DNA from: Mangifera indica
Taxonomy: Eukaryota; Streptophyta; Magnoliopsida; Sapindales; Anacardiaceae
Direction of reading: 5' to 3'
DNA: 64,000 nt
NCBI RefSeq assembly: GCF_011075055.1
Contig: NC_058153.1
Span: 12,586,001-12,650,000 of the forward strand
This document shows positions 1 to 12,619 of the stretch, piece after piece (the stretch's first letter is position 1; the number at the start of each line of letters is the position of its first letter). The notes beneath the pieces are model-generated. The model saw nothing but the letters and a program-made list of their open reading frames with translations. It was not told the DNA's origin and did no database searches. Both the position numbers and the translations under genes were made by a program.

Positions 1-1824
1 AATTTTTATTTGATTATTTGTGCTGCGTTTGGTGAATGCGGCTTTATTGACTTTGTGAAATTAACGAAACAGTGTTCGGTTTTCATTTGAATATCATTCA
101 ATATTAATTTTATGGCATTACGCTTTGTTTGAACTGGCATTATTGTTTTATAAAAAAGAAATTAATCTGATGTTAGAGTTGTTGAATTGGATGTTGAGTA
201 TTCTGTGCTGGCAAATGAAGACTTTGCGGTGATTTGTAATGGATAAAAGGTTTTTTGTCTTTTATTTGCAAATTGGTTGAACATACTCTAATTTCGATTT
301 TCGAATTTCGGTTTTTGAAATTGGTGGAGAAGGGAGATTAAAGAACTCCAATTAGTTGAAATTACTTGAAGTGATTGGATTTGTGAATTCTATTTAATTT
401 CGTAGAAATCATGAAAAAAGGCATGTTCTTTTGGGACTATTTTAAGAAACAGAATTTTGAATAGTTAATTGAAAAAAAAGTGTAAAATGTGGCTGGAACA
501 GAGAACAGTTTTCTGATCATGCAACAAGATACTGAGAGTGACCAAAGTTAGTGAATGCATGGAAATGTAACTTTGTCGAATTTCAGCATGTATTGCTGTG
601 ATATTGATACACCTAGAATGAGATTTTAAGTGATTAGATTAATACAATTAAAACTTGCAGGACTTAAAAGACATGTTAGTCAATCACTACAAAAATAAAA
701 AAGTATTAACAAGGAGAAAATTTCTTCTATTAATACTACTATAAGGATGTTCAATGAAAGAATTTTTTTCATTATTAAAATTTTTTAATGATAGAAAATA
801 TATTTTTAATAAGCATTTTTATCTTGTTAAATTAATAAATTTATTTGGTTTTAACAAGATTATAAACAGTTAGTTATTAAAATCATAAAAAAATACTTAT
901 AACAACAAGATGTTACCTTATCATTATTTCTTCTCTCACTAATGCTAGTTTTTTCTTTTTAGTAGTGAATATCAGTTGGTTATTGCTAAAAGGAAATCAC
1001 AAGGTGATTGAAATGTTGTGTTCCTTGTACATGCAAACTGAAGGGAATGTATTTTATGAACTTTCAGTTTTAAGAGAGAGAAAAAAGTATTTACATTGTC
1101 AGTAGAAGTTGTGATTTTATTTGATGCCGGTCAAATTAGTTTTTGTCATCCTTTTTATCTGTTTTTTTTTTAAGACTAAAGTATCGTATCTAATAAAATA
1201 ATATAAATGAATGGTGTATAAGTATGGTAAATTAGACCTTAACACAAGCTAATTGATTTTATATAATATAAGTTTTAATCTCTACACTTATAGGTCCAAT
1301 ATATTTTTCAATATAGTATTAGAGCCAAAAACCAAATGGATTGGTTTAGCAGCCTAAAGTAATCGGGGTCAACAACCTAGGATAATACCAAGTGACAACG
1401 CACCCAATCAAATAACGAACCTAGCAACCTATAGTGATTATACTTGAGGAAGAGTGCTAGAGACTAAAATCTCACGTCTTATAAAAATAATATAAATGAG
1501 TGGTGTATAAGTGTAGTAAGTTAAACTTTAACATAAGTCAATTGGTTTTATGTAATATAAACTTTAATTTTTATACTTATAGACCTAATATATTCCCAGC
1601 AATTTCATTCCTTCTTGAATTTCTAGTCAACTTACATATCTTGCTAATTAATTTTCTTTAATATTGTATAATAGTATGTTATAATGAAAGAATAAAAATA
1701 ACTTTTGTGTACTTTTAAAAAAAACTAAATTAAGAGGTAATTGCCAACATGATTTCTTTCATTTGAAACTTGAAAATGAAACATACATCGGTGATTAATG
1801 AGTTATCATTTTGTGCAAATTTAG
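1..1824 (+). other. Intron (or leader) upstream of the first visible formin exon
   Basis: No coding exon is recognised here. The first visible formin exon opens after an AG at 1823-1824 in a phase that needs one base from an upstream exon. Class II formins usually start with a short exon encoding a basic, proline-containing stretch (roughly R-K-P-P-D) before the PTEN-like domain, and I could not find it in this stretch, so it probably lies upstream of the window. The DNA is T-rich and intron-like and contains a miniature LTR element at 1160-1598. An ATG at 1770 is in frame with the exon but lies before the splice acceptor, so it is unlikely to be the start. Confidence 0.6.
1160..1598 (+). mobile_element. 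TRIM (terminal-repeat retrotransposon in miniature) in a formin intron
   Basis: Two direct repeats of about 145-150 bases lie at about 1160-1310 and 1455-1598, offset about 288 bases. Both contain the string 'ggtgtataagt' and both end in CA. Directly after the left repeat, 1312-1325 reads TAGTATTAGAGCCA, matching 12 of 14 bases of the plant initiator-Met tRNA primer-binding site (TGGTATCAGAGCCA). Just before the right repeat is a purine run (gaggaagag, about 1446-1454) in the polypurine-tract position. The internal region is about 145 bases with no ORF. These are the hallmarks of a TRIM. The right repeat begins TGCTAG; the left edge is blurred by a T run. No target-site duplication is clear. 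The two repeats have diverged, so the copy is old. Confidence 0.75.
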
Positions 1825-4800
1825 TTTTCAACAGCTGCTTTACTGATGATGCCTGGGAAGAAGAAAATTACAAAGGGTATGTAGCAGGAATTGTTGATCA
1901 ACTACGAGAACACTTTCCAGATGCCCAGTTCTTAATGTTCAATTTCCGTGAGGTAAAGACCAAAAGTCCTATAGCCGAGGTCTTTGCTGAGTGTGATATA
2001 ACCATAATGGACTATCCTCAGCATTATGAGGGTTGTCCATTGCTCACACTGGAGGTCATCCACCATTTTCTGAGATCTACCGAAAGTTGGCTCTCGCTTG
2101 GGCAACAAAATGTGCTGATAATGCATTGTGAGCGCGGTGGTTGGCCAGTTTTGGCTTTCATGTTGGCTGCACTCTTGATATATAGGAAGCAATACCGTGG
2201 AGAACAGAAGACTTTAGACATGATTTATAAACAGGCTCCTCGTGAGCTTTTGCGTATGCTCTCAGTAGTGAATCCAATTCCTTCTCAACTAAGGTATCTG
2301 CAGTACATCTCATGGAGGAGTATAGACTCAGAATGGCCTCCTTTGGATAGAGCTCTCACCCTGGATTGCGTCATTCTCAGATTTATTCCCAATTTCGATG
2401 GAGAGGGTGGTTGCTGTCCAGTATTTCGAGTATATGGACAGGATCCTCTTCTTGTTGATGATCGAAGTACCAAAGTCTTATATGCAACAATGAAAAGAAG
2501 CAAGACTCCCCGTGCTTATAAGCAGGTAACACTATACGCCTTTTTTTCATAAATTCAAGTTTTGTTTCCTTGAACAGTTCTCATCTCATTTGACTATGAA
2601 GAAGATTTTGTCTTCACCCATAGTACTCATTCTTTGTTTAAGGTCATGTGTGTAAAGAGCATTATAAACACGCATAGATAGGAAAAGATATAGATGAATA
2701 ATTAGAATTTGGACATTAAATGACCCTCAAAGCACCAAATGTTTAAATTGCCTCAGGGAGCTGAGTTTAAAATATGAGGATTCTAAAGAATCAAAAGATA
2801 TATGCATTGAGCCAGTTATAGGATGTCTTTTAGGGGCATAAATCCATAGTCATTTCTAGTTATTCTTATTCAGATAGGACTTCTCATGAACAATTTGCAA
2901 GATCGCATGTAATGATTGTCCTTTAAAGTTTGATTTGTATGCATTACTAGAATAAATGAGGTGGAGTTTCAATGCTTGATACCGATGGAAAGACTTTCAT
3001 GTTTGGATAGGAACATACCGCATATATGCTTTTTATTGCTGGGTATACTTCTCATAAATCTTAAATACCAGCCTTTGAAAAATCCATAATCATTTATTTA
3101 TTATTCTTTCAACTTTTTGTTCTCGTCTTTTTGTGCATTTTTTCCAACATAATAAGCCTTCAGATTTGTTTTTAAATTTAACGAGGACCAAGTTATTAGT
3201 ATTAATGTACGAGAAGGTGCGGATACTTGATATGGCATAGTTATTCATTGAAGTCAAAACTGCCTACCATCAAGCAAATGTTTCTACAGGCTATATCGAT
3301 GGAACAATTCTCCTAAAATGGCCACTGAAAGCATCCAGCCTTACCTTTTCTATTCAACTGTGAAATAGGATTATCATGTGGGTTCGTTTAGTTTTGGAAA
3401 TCTCTTCCGTTCTGGTCTTGATTTTCATGTTATGGTTTACCTAAGCCTGCTTTTGTTTATGCTTGCCGCCTGGTGACCTAAGAGGTACTTAGATTTATCA
3501 AGATCAGTTGTGCACAAGGTTTGGTCTCTAAAATTTGTTGGGACATTTTACTTTTTATGATTTTTTTTGCAATAATATATTTTATTGGTTAAGGATAAAC
3601 TTTTTTTTATCTCTTTATTATTTTTTCGTCATTATTATCATTATTTATTTTTTTAAATTGCTCCTACTATTTGACCCAAAACTAGAATATATGATTTGTG
3701 GGAACCCCTTAATATTTGTTGCAGGGAGAATGTGAACTGGTTAAATTTGGCATTAATTGTCCAATACAAGGTGATGTTGTGCTTGAGTGTATCAACTTGA
3801 ATGATGACATGGAACGAGAACAATTGATGTTCCGAGTTGTTTTTAACACAGCATTTATCAGATCAAATATATTGATGTTAAACCTTGATGAAGTTGACAT
3901 ATTATGGGATGCTAAAGAATCATTCCCAAAGGGATTCAGAGTAGAGGTACATATCTTAGCCACAATTGTTTGGCACGACTATTGGCTGGTGCTTTTGTTC
4001 TAATGTAACTGTACTTTTTGTATGAAGATTCTTTTCTCAGACATGGATAATGCTGCTTCAGTTGTCAATCTTGATATTTCTTGCTTTGAAGAGGAGGGCC
4101 TTCCAGTTGAAGCATTTTCCAAAGTTCATGAAATCTTTAGCCATGTAGATTGGTTAGATCACACGAAAGATTTTGCATATAATGTGCTCCAACGCTTAAC
4201 TACATCAAATAGTCTCCAAGAAAAGTCAGACACTAATTCAAGCACAGTTTTGGGAGATAGCCCTATACTTCAAGATAAAAAGAAGCTCACAATTGCGCAG
4301 GATAGTAGTGAGAGCTCAGTATCCTTGGATCCAATGTCTCATTCTGTGTCTTCACCACTAATATCTCCAGATACAATTGAGAATAAGGAGGAAGAACCCC
4401 AAGATTCTGGGAATTCCATTCAACCACCTAGTCAATATGATGTCTTCTCCCAACAGACACCGGAATCTTTATTACAAGATTCATCAACAATGGTGTCAGG
4501 AAATCACGATGAATCCCAGGTTTCTAAAAGTAAACCTTTGAAGCATGATGACGAAGTAAAGATCACTCATGAGATGATAACATCTATTAGTGTCCCAGAA
4601 ACTACACCAGCTCAAGAAACAGCTGTCCCATTTAGACCTCAAACTGTGGATGTCAATAGTGCTTCTTCACCACCAACTCCTCCACCTCCTATTCCAATTC
4701 AACTTTCTTTAACTTCTAGTGCCTTGAAAGCTCTTCCTCGACCACCACCACCACCACCTTCATTGTCTACTACTACTTCCCCTTCACTTGTTACGAGTGC

Positions 4801-7487
4801 TTCATCAACCCTTTCCAAACCTTCATCCCCACCTCTTCCCCTCACAATACCTTTTAAAACTGCACTCTCTAGTAAAACTCCAAAAACTTTAATTTCTACT
4901 TCTTCCCCTCTAGCCCTTGCAGTTGCTTCATCATTGACTACCTCAGCTGTACCTCCTTCCACACCAGCTTTGAAGCAAAAATCAGAAATTGGAGCTAGAC
5001 CTCTTTCACCCCCACCCCCTCCTCCTATGCCACTTGTGAGGGAGAAATCTGACATTAGAACTGGAACTGCTCCACCCCCACCTCCTCCTCCCATGCCACC
5101 TTTGAACGAGAAATCAGACATTGGAATTGTAACACCTCCAACCCTAGCCCCATCACCTCCTCCTGTGACACCATTGAAGGAAAATTTAGACATTGGTGTT
5201 GGAACTTCTCCACCCACACCCACACCCCCACCCCCACCCCCACCCCCACCTACACCCACACCACCTCCTCACATGCAACCATTGAAAGAGATTTCAGACA
5301 CTAAAGCTGGAACCCCATCCCCTCCTCCTCCTCCTCATGTGCCACCTTTAAAGGAGAACTCTGCCATTGGAGTAGGACCTCCTCTACCCCCACCCCCACC
5401 TCCTCTTTCATGCTTTGGACAGCCTGCTAATTCCATAGTTTCAAATCTAGTTTCTCCACCACCCCCACCTGCTCCCATTTTGTCCTCAAATTCTCCTCTA
5501 GTCCCCTCTGCTCCTCCTCCACCCGTTCCTTTTGGTAAGGGGGCATCAAATACTCATGCTGCTTCCCACACTCCAGTTCCTCCACCACCGCTAATTTCTC
5601 CTGCTAGTTCAAAGGGTCGATTGTCAAGTACTGTTGATTTAAGGAATCGACAAACAAAGAAATTGAAGCCTTTGCATTGGTTGAAGTTAACAAGAGCTGT
5701 TTCTGGAAGTATATGGGCTGAAGCAATAAAGTCTGGCGAAGCTTCCAAGTGTGTTCTATTTGTTGAAGAAAACTTTTCTTATTTGATGAACTAAACTATT
5801 AGTATACCTAAAATCTTATGAATTAATATTTGCTTACCTCTTGATATAGGGCTCCAGAGATTGACATGTCAGAACTTGAGAATCTTTTCTCAGCTACAGT
5901 TGCAAATCCAAATCATGGAAAACCAAGTACCCGTAGTGCACAAGGTCCTAAATCAGATAAAGTGCAACTGGTAATATATTATTAAACCTCAGCTTATATA
6001 TGATGCATAATTATGTTTGTTCCTTTTTTCGAAAATTGTTTGCTTTAATATTCAGCTTTTTGCCTTGAACTATTTGTTGTCAGGATATTTTCTTAGAGAT
6101 CATCTAAAGCAAACTTTTTTGAACATCAGGTTCAAGGCATCTTGGTGTATGGATTCTCTTTTATACATCGTGTTGAGCGATTTCAGCCCGAGAATAATGA
6201 TTTTTCATAAAATTAGATTGCCTAACTTTTCTAATTAAAAAAAAAAAATCATAATGTTATAGATTTCATTATTTGGGTGATCATGCAACTATTAAGGAAA
6301 GGAAGTCATCTCTTATATCCTAGGACATGAATTGCTATTTTATTGGCTTCTCTTTTATATCCTGTTCTCTGAAAACTTGATTCTAAATGAACTTGAATTT
6401 GTGGTTAATTTTCCTCTTCTTGTATGATGTTGTCATTTATTGCAGATTGATCTTAGACGAGCAAATAATTGTGAAATCATGCTCTCAAAGGTCAAAGTGC
6501 CATTGAATGACTTGATGGTAAGATGATTCATAGTGCTTATCACCTGTTAAAATGTGGTTCACTGAAAATATTATAATAAATTTCCACTACATCTTCAATC
6601 TGGTCATACGTTAGACATTTTACTTATCAACTTAAATTTTATAGGAAAATGTTTCCTTACTTTAATTTCATGGAATATCTATTTCTTCATGTCCTTCTGG
6701 TAAAAACATGTTTTTCACCCTTTCCTTTTTAGCTATTTCAAGTAGAGTTGTTCTATTTAGGGGTAATTATAGATCCAAATGGATTAGACAATTAATTTAA
6801 GTTCCTTGCAAACCAAATTGCTCTGGTTCAGAAAAATTGGAAAACCAGGTCTTGTAAATATGGTTGTTTGGTGGCTATAATCTTTCAAGCATGTCATCTT
6901 CTCAATATAAAACATAATCTCAGTGCATTTTACTTTACAACTTATTCTCGTAAATTTCCTCATATAGAGAGGCATGATATAATAGAAAATATTTTTCTCA
7001 TCTGTTATTTTATGTGACCTTCTTGAGCATTTGCAGAGTTCAGTTCTTGATCTAGAAGAATCAGCATTAGATGTTGACCAGGTTGAAAACCTTATAAAGT
7101 TTTGTCCAACAAAGGATGAGATGGACCTACTTAAGGTAGAATGAGTCATTATCAGATTATTTTTATATTATATACTTGTTTGTTTATGTTTCATCCAGTA
7201 AGCATAATGCCTAAAATCAGTTACCTTAAGATACTATTGTAATATTGTTGTCTATCTTCTCTTAGTTTTGACTTACAATGGCTTTTGTGTTCTGTTTAGG
7301 GCTACACTGGAGAAAAGGAGAAGTTGGGCAAATGTGAGCAGGTCTGTAATTTATCTTTGCTTTGTTATTTGTTGTCTTTATTCTTTTGTCAAAATGGCAA
7401 TCTGGTATTGATTGGTATTTAACTACTACTTGTATATCCTCTTTCCCTTCCACTCACTCTCCCCAACAACACAACCCCCACACCCCC

Positions 7488-7524
<37 letters not shown>

Positions 7525-10500
7525 CCCCTTTTTTTGTGTGCCCTTGATTGGAGTTATGTTAGATAGGGATTTAAATTGGAACTTACTGCATTTACCCCGC
7601 CCAACATTTTATGCATCCAAATTTTTTGTTGGAACATTCATGCTAAGCTACTTATATATAGAATTCTATATTTAATTTAAATTTGAATTCTTATTATTTG
7701 GATTTTCTTCAAGAGTCGCAATAAATGTTGAATGTTAGTTGTGTTCACAAGAATAATAATTCTCTTTCTTATACACAAACAAGAAAACGATAATATTCAC
7801 ACTTCCAACTATTCAAGAAACTGAAATCGCTCTATGAATTTCTTGGTTTTGGAGAGGTCAGGCACTCTCCCTAACTCAACCGAAGGTGCTCAAAACCTTT
7901 TTCAGAAAATATTCTCCCCCTCATCTTAGCCTAAGGTTTCCTTTTTAATTCTATCTCCTCTAACTACCCACAATTGCATTTGCCACGTGTCTGCCTTTTT
8001 CAAAGTGGTCCTGATTTGTGTTCCTGCCTAGCTTTTGTGTTGTGCCTCCGTGTCCTATTTTCCTATCTCACTTTTTGTTGTGCCACCATGCTTAGTCCTG
8101 ACAGTTATTATGTAATAGCATTGATCCCCTTAGGCATTGACGGACGGAGATGCATCAGATATCAAATACAGTCAAATCCTGTATCTTGAACCCAAACCCT
8201 CTTAGGAGATAAGGATACATGGCAATCAATACCCAAAAGGATATAAAGTTGTAACTAGAACTAATAACTAATTCTAAGTTTTAAAGTAATGAAGAAAGTC
8301 AATATAGAAGGAAAAAAGATCTCAACTATCCCAGAACATGAGACACAATTTCCAAATAATTTGTAGTCAGTTTTACATGTGTAAAGTGGGCCAAAGGTCC
8401 ATACAGAGTGCAAAAAAATAACGGGCAGTAATAGCTACATAACAGCCCTTAGCATCCACATATCTGCTTACAAGCACAAAGCCCCTTTCTCTTACAACCA
8501 CAACTCAAGCTTTTACACTTGCCCCTTCAAAAGCGCTTCCTAAGTAATATGAACAAAGAAGAAAGATCAATCTTGGAACCTTAGACATGGAAGCCCAAAA
8601 AGAAGCAAAACAGATCACTATGTCATGATTTTGCACTTTTTCCTGTATGTTATTTTTTTAAAAGTGTCTTTTTTATGGTGTTCTTTTAGCAAGTGTTTTT
8701 CTAAGTTGTTAACTTGTGTCTTTGTTAATACAATGCCCTTTAAAACGCATTCATCAGTTTAATTAGCATGATTACACTTTGATAGTTTTTGAATTTGTAT
8801 ACTCCTAATGTATTCTTGCCCTTACAGAAACCTGTGAATGATTGGCTGAATTATGTCAGCTCCTTTGTTTTTAGTTATAGTTATCTGCTGTATACCCAGC
8901 ACAAAGATTGATTTCTAATTTTTGACAGATACAAAAGTTCAGCTGCTGTGCTCAGTGTTCTCTGAAAACTATTTGAAACCTGCTTGGTTGACTTAATCAG
9001 CTTTCTGAATCTTAATGACAGTTCTTCTTAGAGTTGATGAAAGTTCCACGAGTAGAATCCAAGCTCAGAGTTTTCTCATTTACGATAGAGTTTAGTACCC
9101 AGGTTAGATAAAGTGTTAATCTACCTGTTTGCTAGGTATCCTGGTTTTCTGCTTGTTACTAAATTTTTTTTTTAAATTACTATATAGGTTTCTGACCTTC
9201 GTAGTAGCCTGAATGTTGTTAACTCTGCATCAGAACAGGTAAGATTATTATTTCACTCTGATTCTTATTTCTGGAACTGGTCAAAAGATTTAGGTTGACA
9301 TATCATTAATTACAATTTTGATGTTCCTATCAGATCAGGAACTCAGCTAAATTAAGAAGAATCATGCAGACAATTCTTTCGTTAGGAAATGCTTTAAACC
9401 AGGGAACTGCTAGGGGTGAGTTAAAGCTTTTGATTGCTGTTATCTTGAGATTTAATTCACTATAATTTTAACTTTTGAGCTTTTTATCAACATTCCTGCC
9501 TTTATTTTTATTCATTTCACTATCTGCAGTTTTTTTTTTTCCTACCGAAAATATGCACAATATGCATATCTTTTCTAACCATATGTTTCTCTTTTTGGCT
9601 TCAGGCTCTGCAGTTGGATTTCGGTTGGATAGCCTTCTTAAACTCACTGATACCCGTGCACGAAACAACAAGATAACTCTCATGCATTATCTTTGTAAGG
9701 TGCGAAAGCAACCAATCCTTAGGAACATTACTAAACAAGGCTTGCAGTTCCTATAGATATCATGTTAAGAAACCACTATCAGTAGCCAAACTCTAGTAGT
9801 AATCTCTCAAACACTCTTTATTTGTTAGGCTGAATTTATAATGTGTCAACTTTTTGGATATAAATGCAAGAATTTTTTGGGTGCCACCCTCGGGATTTGT
9901 CTACAGCATTATCAGTTTTTTTAAGTTTAATTCTGGTTAATAACTTGTAGGTGCTTGCTAATAAATTACCAGAACTTCTAGATTTCTCAGGAGATCTTCC
10001 CAGTTTGGAATCTGCAGCAAGGGTAATCCTTCTTAATTTTGTATTGTTTGTTTTTGTTAGGACACAACTGAAATCATAATGTTCTTACTAAAATCAAATT
10101 TACAAGAGCCGTCGTTTCTAATTGATTTGTCATTTCCATCTAGATACAATTAAAATTTTTGGCGGAGGAAATGCAAGCCTTAAGCAAAGGATTGGAGAAA
10201 GTCATTCGGGAACTGACATTATCTGAAAATGATGGTCCTATATCAATAAATTTTCATAAGGTAATTTAAGGATGTTAACCAACATTGTCTTTTTTTCTTT
10301 TTCTGTTTTTTGGTTTCCAGTTCAGACAATGCTTGATTAGTTTGTCAGAGAATTACTGCACTTAAGATTTGTGTGTTTCATATTGTTGGAATAAATTATT
10401 GGAATTGTCTATTATTAGTTGTGGTTAAGGCTCCTGTCCTTGTATTAAACTCACTGACATGCTACTGCAGACATAAAACAGTGAAAATATCATATATTAC

Positions 10501-11426
10501 TCATTAAGCTCTTTTAAAATCATACTGGTGCTCCATATTGTGAATTGTTTGAGACTATGATAATCTAGTGCTTACCCATTTTAGCAATGCCTGTGCTAAT
10601 ATCTTTTGAAGGTACCAGAAAATAGTTGCCTCGGCTCTGCTATGTCTTTATGAAGTTTCTGCCAATAGCAATCTGACAATTTTAACATGCTTTGATATGA
10701 ATAATTTGTATTCCCTTTTTTCTTTCTTGGTTGTAATTTTAATAAAACTTATAGCTCATTCTTGTTGTTCAGAAATTAAGGGAGTTTCTTCAATCCTCTG
10801 AGGCTGAATTAAGGACTTTGGCTTCTCTATATTCTGCAGTGGTAAGCTGCAAGCTTTTACTGTGAAGAATAGCATTCATGTTTTTATAGTGTTTTCTGCA
10901 TGCGCCAACTCTTTACCGTGAGCTCAATGTTTTACAGGGTCGAAATGTGGATGCTTTGATTATTTACTTTGGAGAAGATCCATCTCGCTGCCCCTTCGAG
11001 CAAGGTATGCTGGTTATATGCAAAACTCAACCTTATTGCGTGTATATTTTTGCCCTTGGAAAATTACAATTGATACAACTAACCAAGTTTCAATGCTCAG
11101 ATATTTTGCTTGATGACTTCATTAAAATGCATAGAATATAGATGGTAGCACATAACACTCGTTTGTGAATGAGTTTAACTTTACATTTACTGATATATTA
11201 TATTTTACAGTATAACTTGAAATGCTTCAACTTCCGGAATGACAGAATTTTAACTTTTGTGCCAAAATTAGGAATATCTAACTTTATAACACCCTTTACA
11301 AACATTGCTGCAGTACTTTCAACTCTGCAAAACTTCGTGAGAATGTTTAACAAAGCTCATCAGGAAAACTGTGAGCAAACTGAGCAGGAAATGAAGAAAT
11401 TGGCGGCAGAAAGTCAGAAGTCGTAA
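1825..11426 (+). CDS. Class II formin (PTEN-like + C2 + FH1 + FH2), 5' end outside window
   Basis: Formins nucleate and elongate actin filaments; class II plant formins add an N-terminal PTEN-like/C2 membrane-binding module. Sixteen coding exons join in phase: 1825-2525, 3725-3946, 4028-5748, 5850-5970, 6446-6517, 7037-7135, 7300-7341, 9022-9102, 9188-9238, 9334-9415, 9605-9699, 9951-10022, 10144-10260, 10773-10841, 10938-11004, 11314-11426 (TAA), about 1,240 residues. Exon 1 of this list is the PTEN-like domain (MHCERGGWP, Cys codon 2127-2129; the usual P-loop Arg is absent, so it is probably not a phosphatase). Exon 2 and the start of exon 3 are the C2 part (FNTAFIRSNILML). Most of exon 3 is the proline-rich FH1. 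FH2 begins at KLKPLHW (about 5660) and includes LSLGNALNQGTARGSAVGF. The first residues are missing. It belongs to the FH13/14/18/20 group; I cannot fix the orthologue. Confidence 0.93.
5208..5275 (+). repeat. CA/C-rich minisatellite inside the FH1-coding exon
   Basis: A run of ACACCC and CCCCCA units codes for alternating Pro/Thr and poly-Pro (PPTPTPPPPPPPPP-like) in the formin FH1 region, which binds profilin-actin. The nearby exon has five or six imperfect repeats of a spacer of the type 'KEKSDIG.GT' between poly-Pro blocks (about 4975-5390). FH1 is therefore built from tandem amino-acid repeats and is likely length-variable between alleles. Confidence 0.7.
7489..7521 (+). repeat. Poly-C homopolymer, 33 bases, in a formin intron
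   Basis: Thirty-three uninterrupted C residues, preceded by ACCCCC-type units from about 7466 and followed by T and six more C. It lies in the intron between the exons ending 7341 and starting 9022. Long C/G homopolymers are rare in plant DNA, and the true length in the genome may differ because of polymerase slippage or assembly error. Confidence 0.9.
7733..8120. mobile_element. Possible solo LTR in a formin intron
   Basis: A 388-base block starting TGTTAG and ending TAATAGCA (5'-TG...CA-3') is flanked by TTGAA (7728-7732) and TTGAT (8121-8125), a 4-of-5 match to a 5-bp target-site duplication. Base composition differs from the surrounding T-rich intron, being richer in C. No primer-binding site or internal domain is next to it, so if it is an LTR it is a solo one. 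This could be chance. Confidence 0.35.
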
Positions 11427-12560
11427 ATGAATGTTGCACATGATGGGTCTGAACGCATGTTACATAACCCAACCTAGAACACGAACCTCATCCGATTTTC
11501 TCATCATTGTAAACAATCCTTTTCTTCTCGAGAAAGAAAATAATGGATGCTCCAGCATGAAGAATCGTCCAACATATTGATGTTGGAGAGGAAATGTATA
11601 TTCAGCCAGTAGTAGATTAGATTTGAAATGTAAATACAAAATGTCAAAATTTGGTGCAGACATTTAGGTTGAGCTATGTTTTCCTGTGAGGTGACTTTCT
11701 CTAACCTGTTGCCTTTTCCATTTACTCAACCGTGTCTTCTTTGATTGAAGACACAATTCTCTTAATAGTTCAATGATTTTCTTTTTTCATCGTGCAGAGA
11801 CGGAAACGGTGGAATCCTGTTATTTGGAAGGCAACTTGTAAATTATCCGATCAAGAGATTCATTATTGTAAGTACCTTCAAAGAAAGATTTTGGCAGATA
11901 GATAGTCTTTTTCCCCCTCATGTTTTGGCTTTCACTTTGAATTGATTTTCACACCATTCTTTATTTAATCGAAATCTGTCCTCTCTCTTTTTTTTTTTTT
12001 TTTGGAGAATCGACACTAATATATCTGTTGCATATTCAAAACATCACTACGCGATGTTAGATACAGTCCTAGATTTCTCCTATTTTGATGCCTTTTTCAC
12101 CTCATTGGCTTGGGTCATAGGCCTAACATATTTTTTGTGTTGTCTACCAATTTCCATCTAACCCAGAAGTAAAAAATAATGTTTGTTAGTTGCTGTGATG
12201 TGTGTTTAGGCAACTAGTTCTTTGTCAGTATTGGAGAAAGTGAACAAGATGATGATTATATAAAGTTACTCCAATCAATGATGAATAGTTAAGTATTAGC
12301 CCTTGAACAGTTTTTGTAAAAGATGTCATAGTGGGTTTAGCTTGATTGTTTCTCTTTATATCTTAATTTCAACTTAAGTACCTAACCACTTGTTTTTGGT
12401 TGGATCCAACGTTAACCTATAATTAAGTGGTGTTTATGTAACACTCTTAGGCGAGTATCATTAAATCATATAAATGTGACTGGTTTTAAAATAAAAAATA
12501 AATAATCATATCATTAAATTATATATTATTATATTAATTTATATAAATAAATTAATAAAA

Positions 12561-12619
<59 letters not shown>

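Noticed and set aside
1770..1824. ATG at 1770 as formin start
   Set aside because: The peptide before 1825 does not resemble class II formin N-termini, and an AG acceptor at 1823-1824 gives the conserved VFNSCFT junction.
4699..5259. Minus-strand open frame of 186 codons, Gly/Val-rich
   Set aside because: It is the antisense of the formin FH1 poly-Pro exon; the composition is a mirror of CCN codons.
7362..7675. Plus-strand frames with long poly-Pro
   Set aside because: Translation of the intronic C homopolymer. No protein family, and they lie inside a formin intron.
9475..9756. Plus-strand frame starting inside an intron before a formin exon
   Set aside because: Only the part from 9605 is a real exon; the rest reads through intron sequence.
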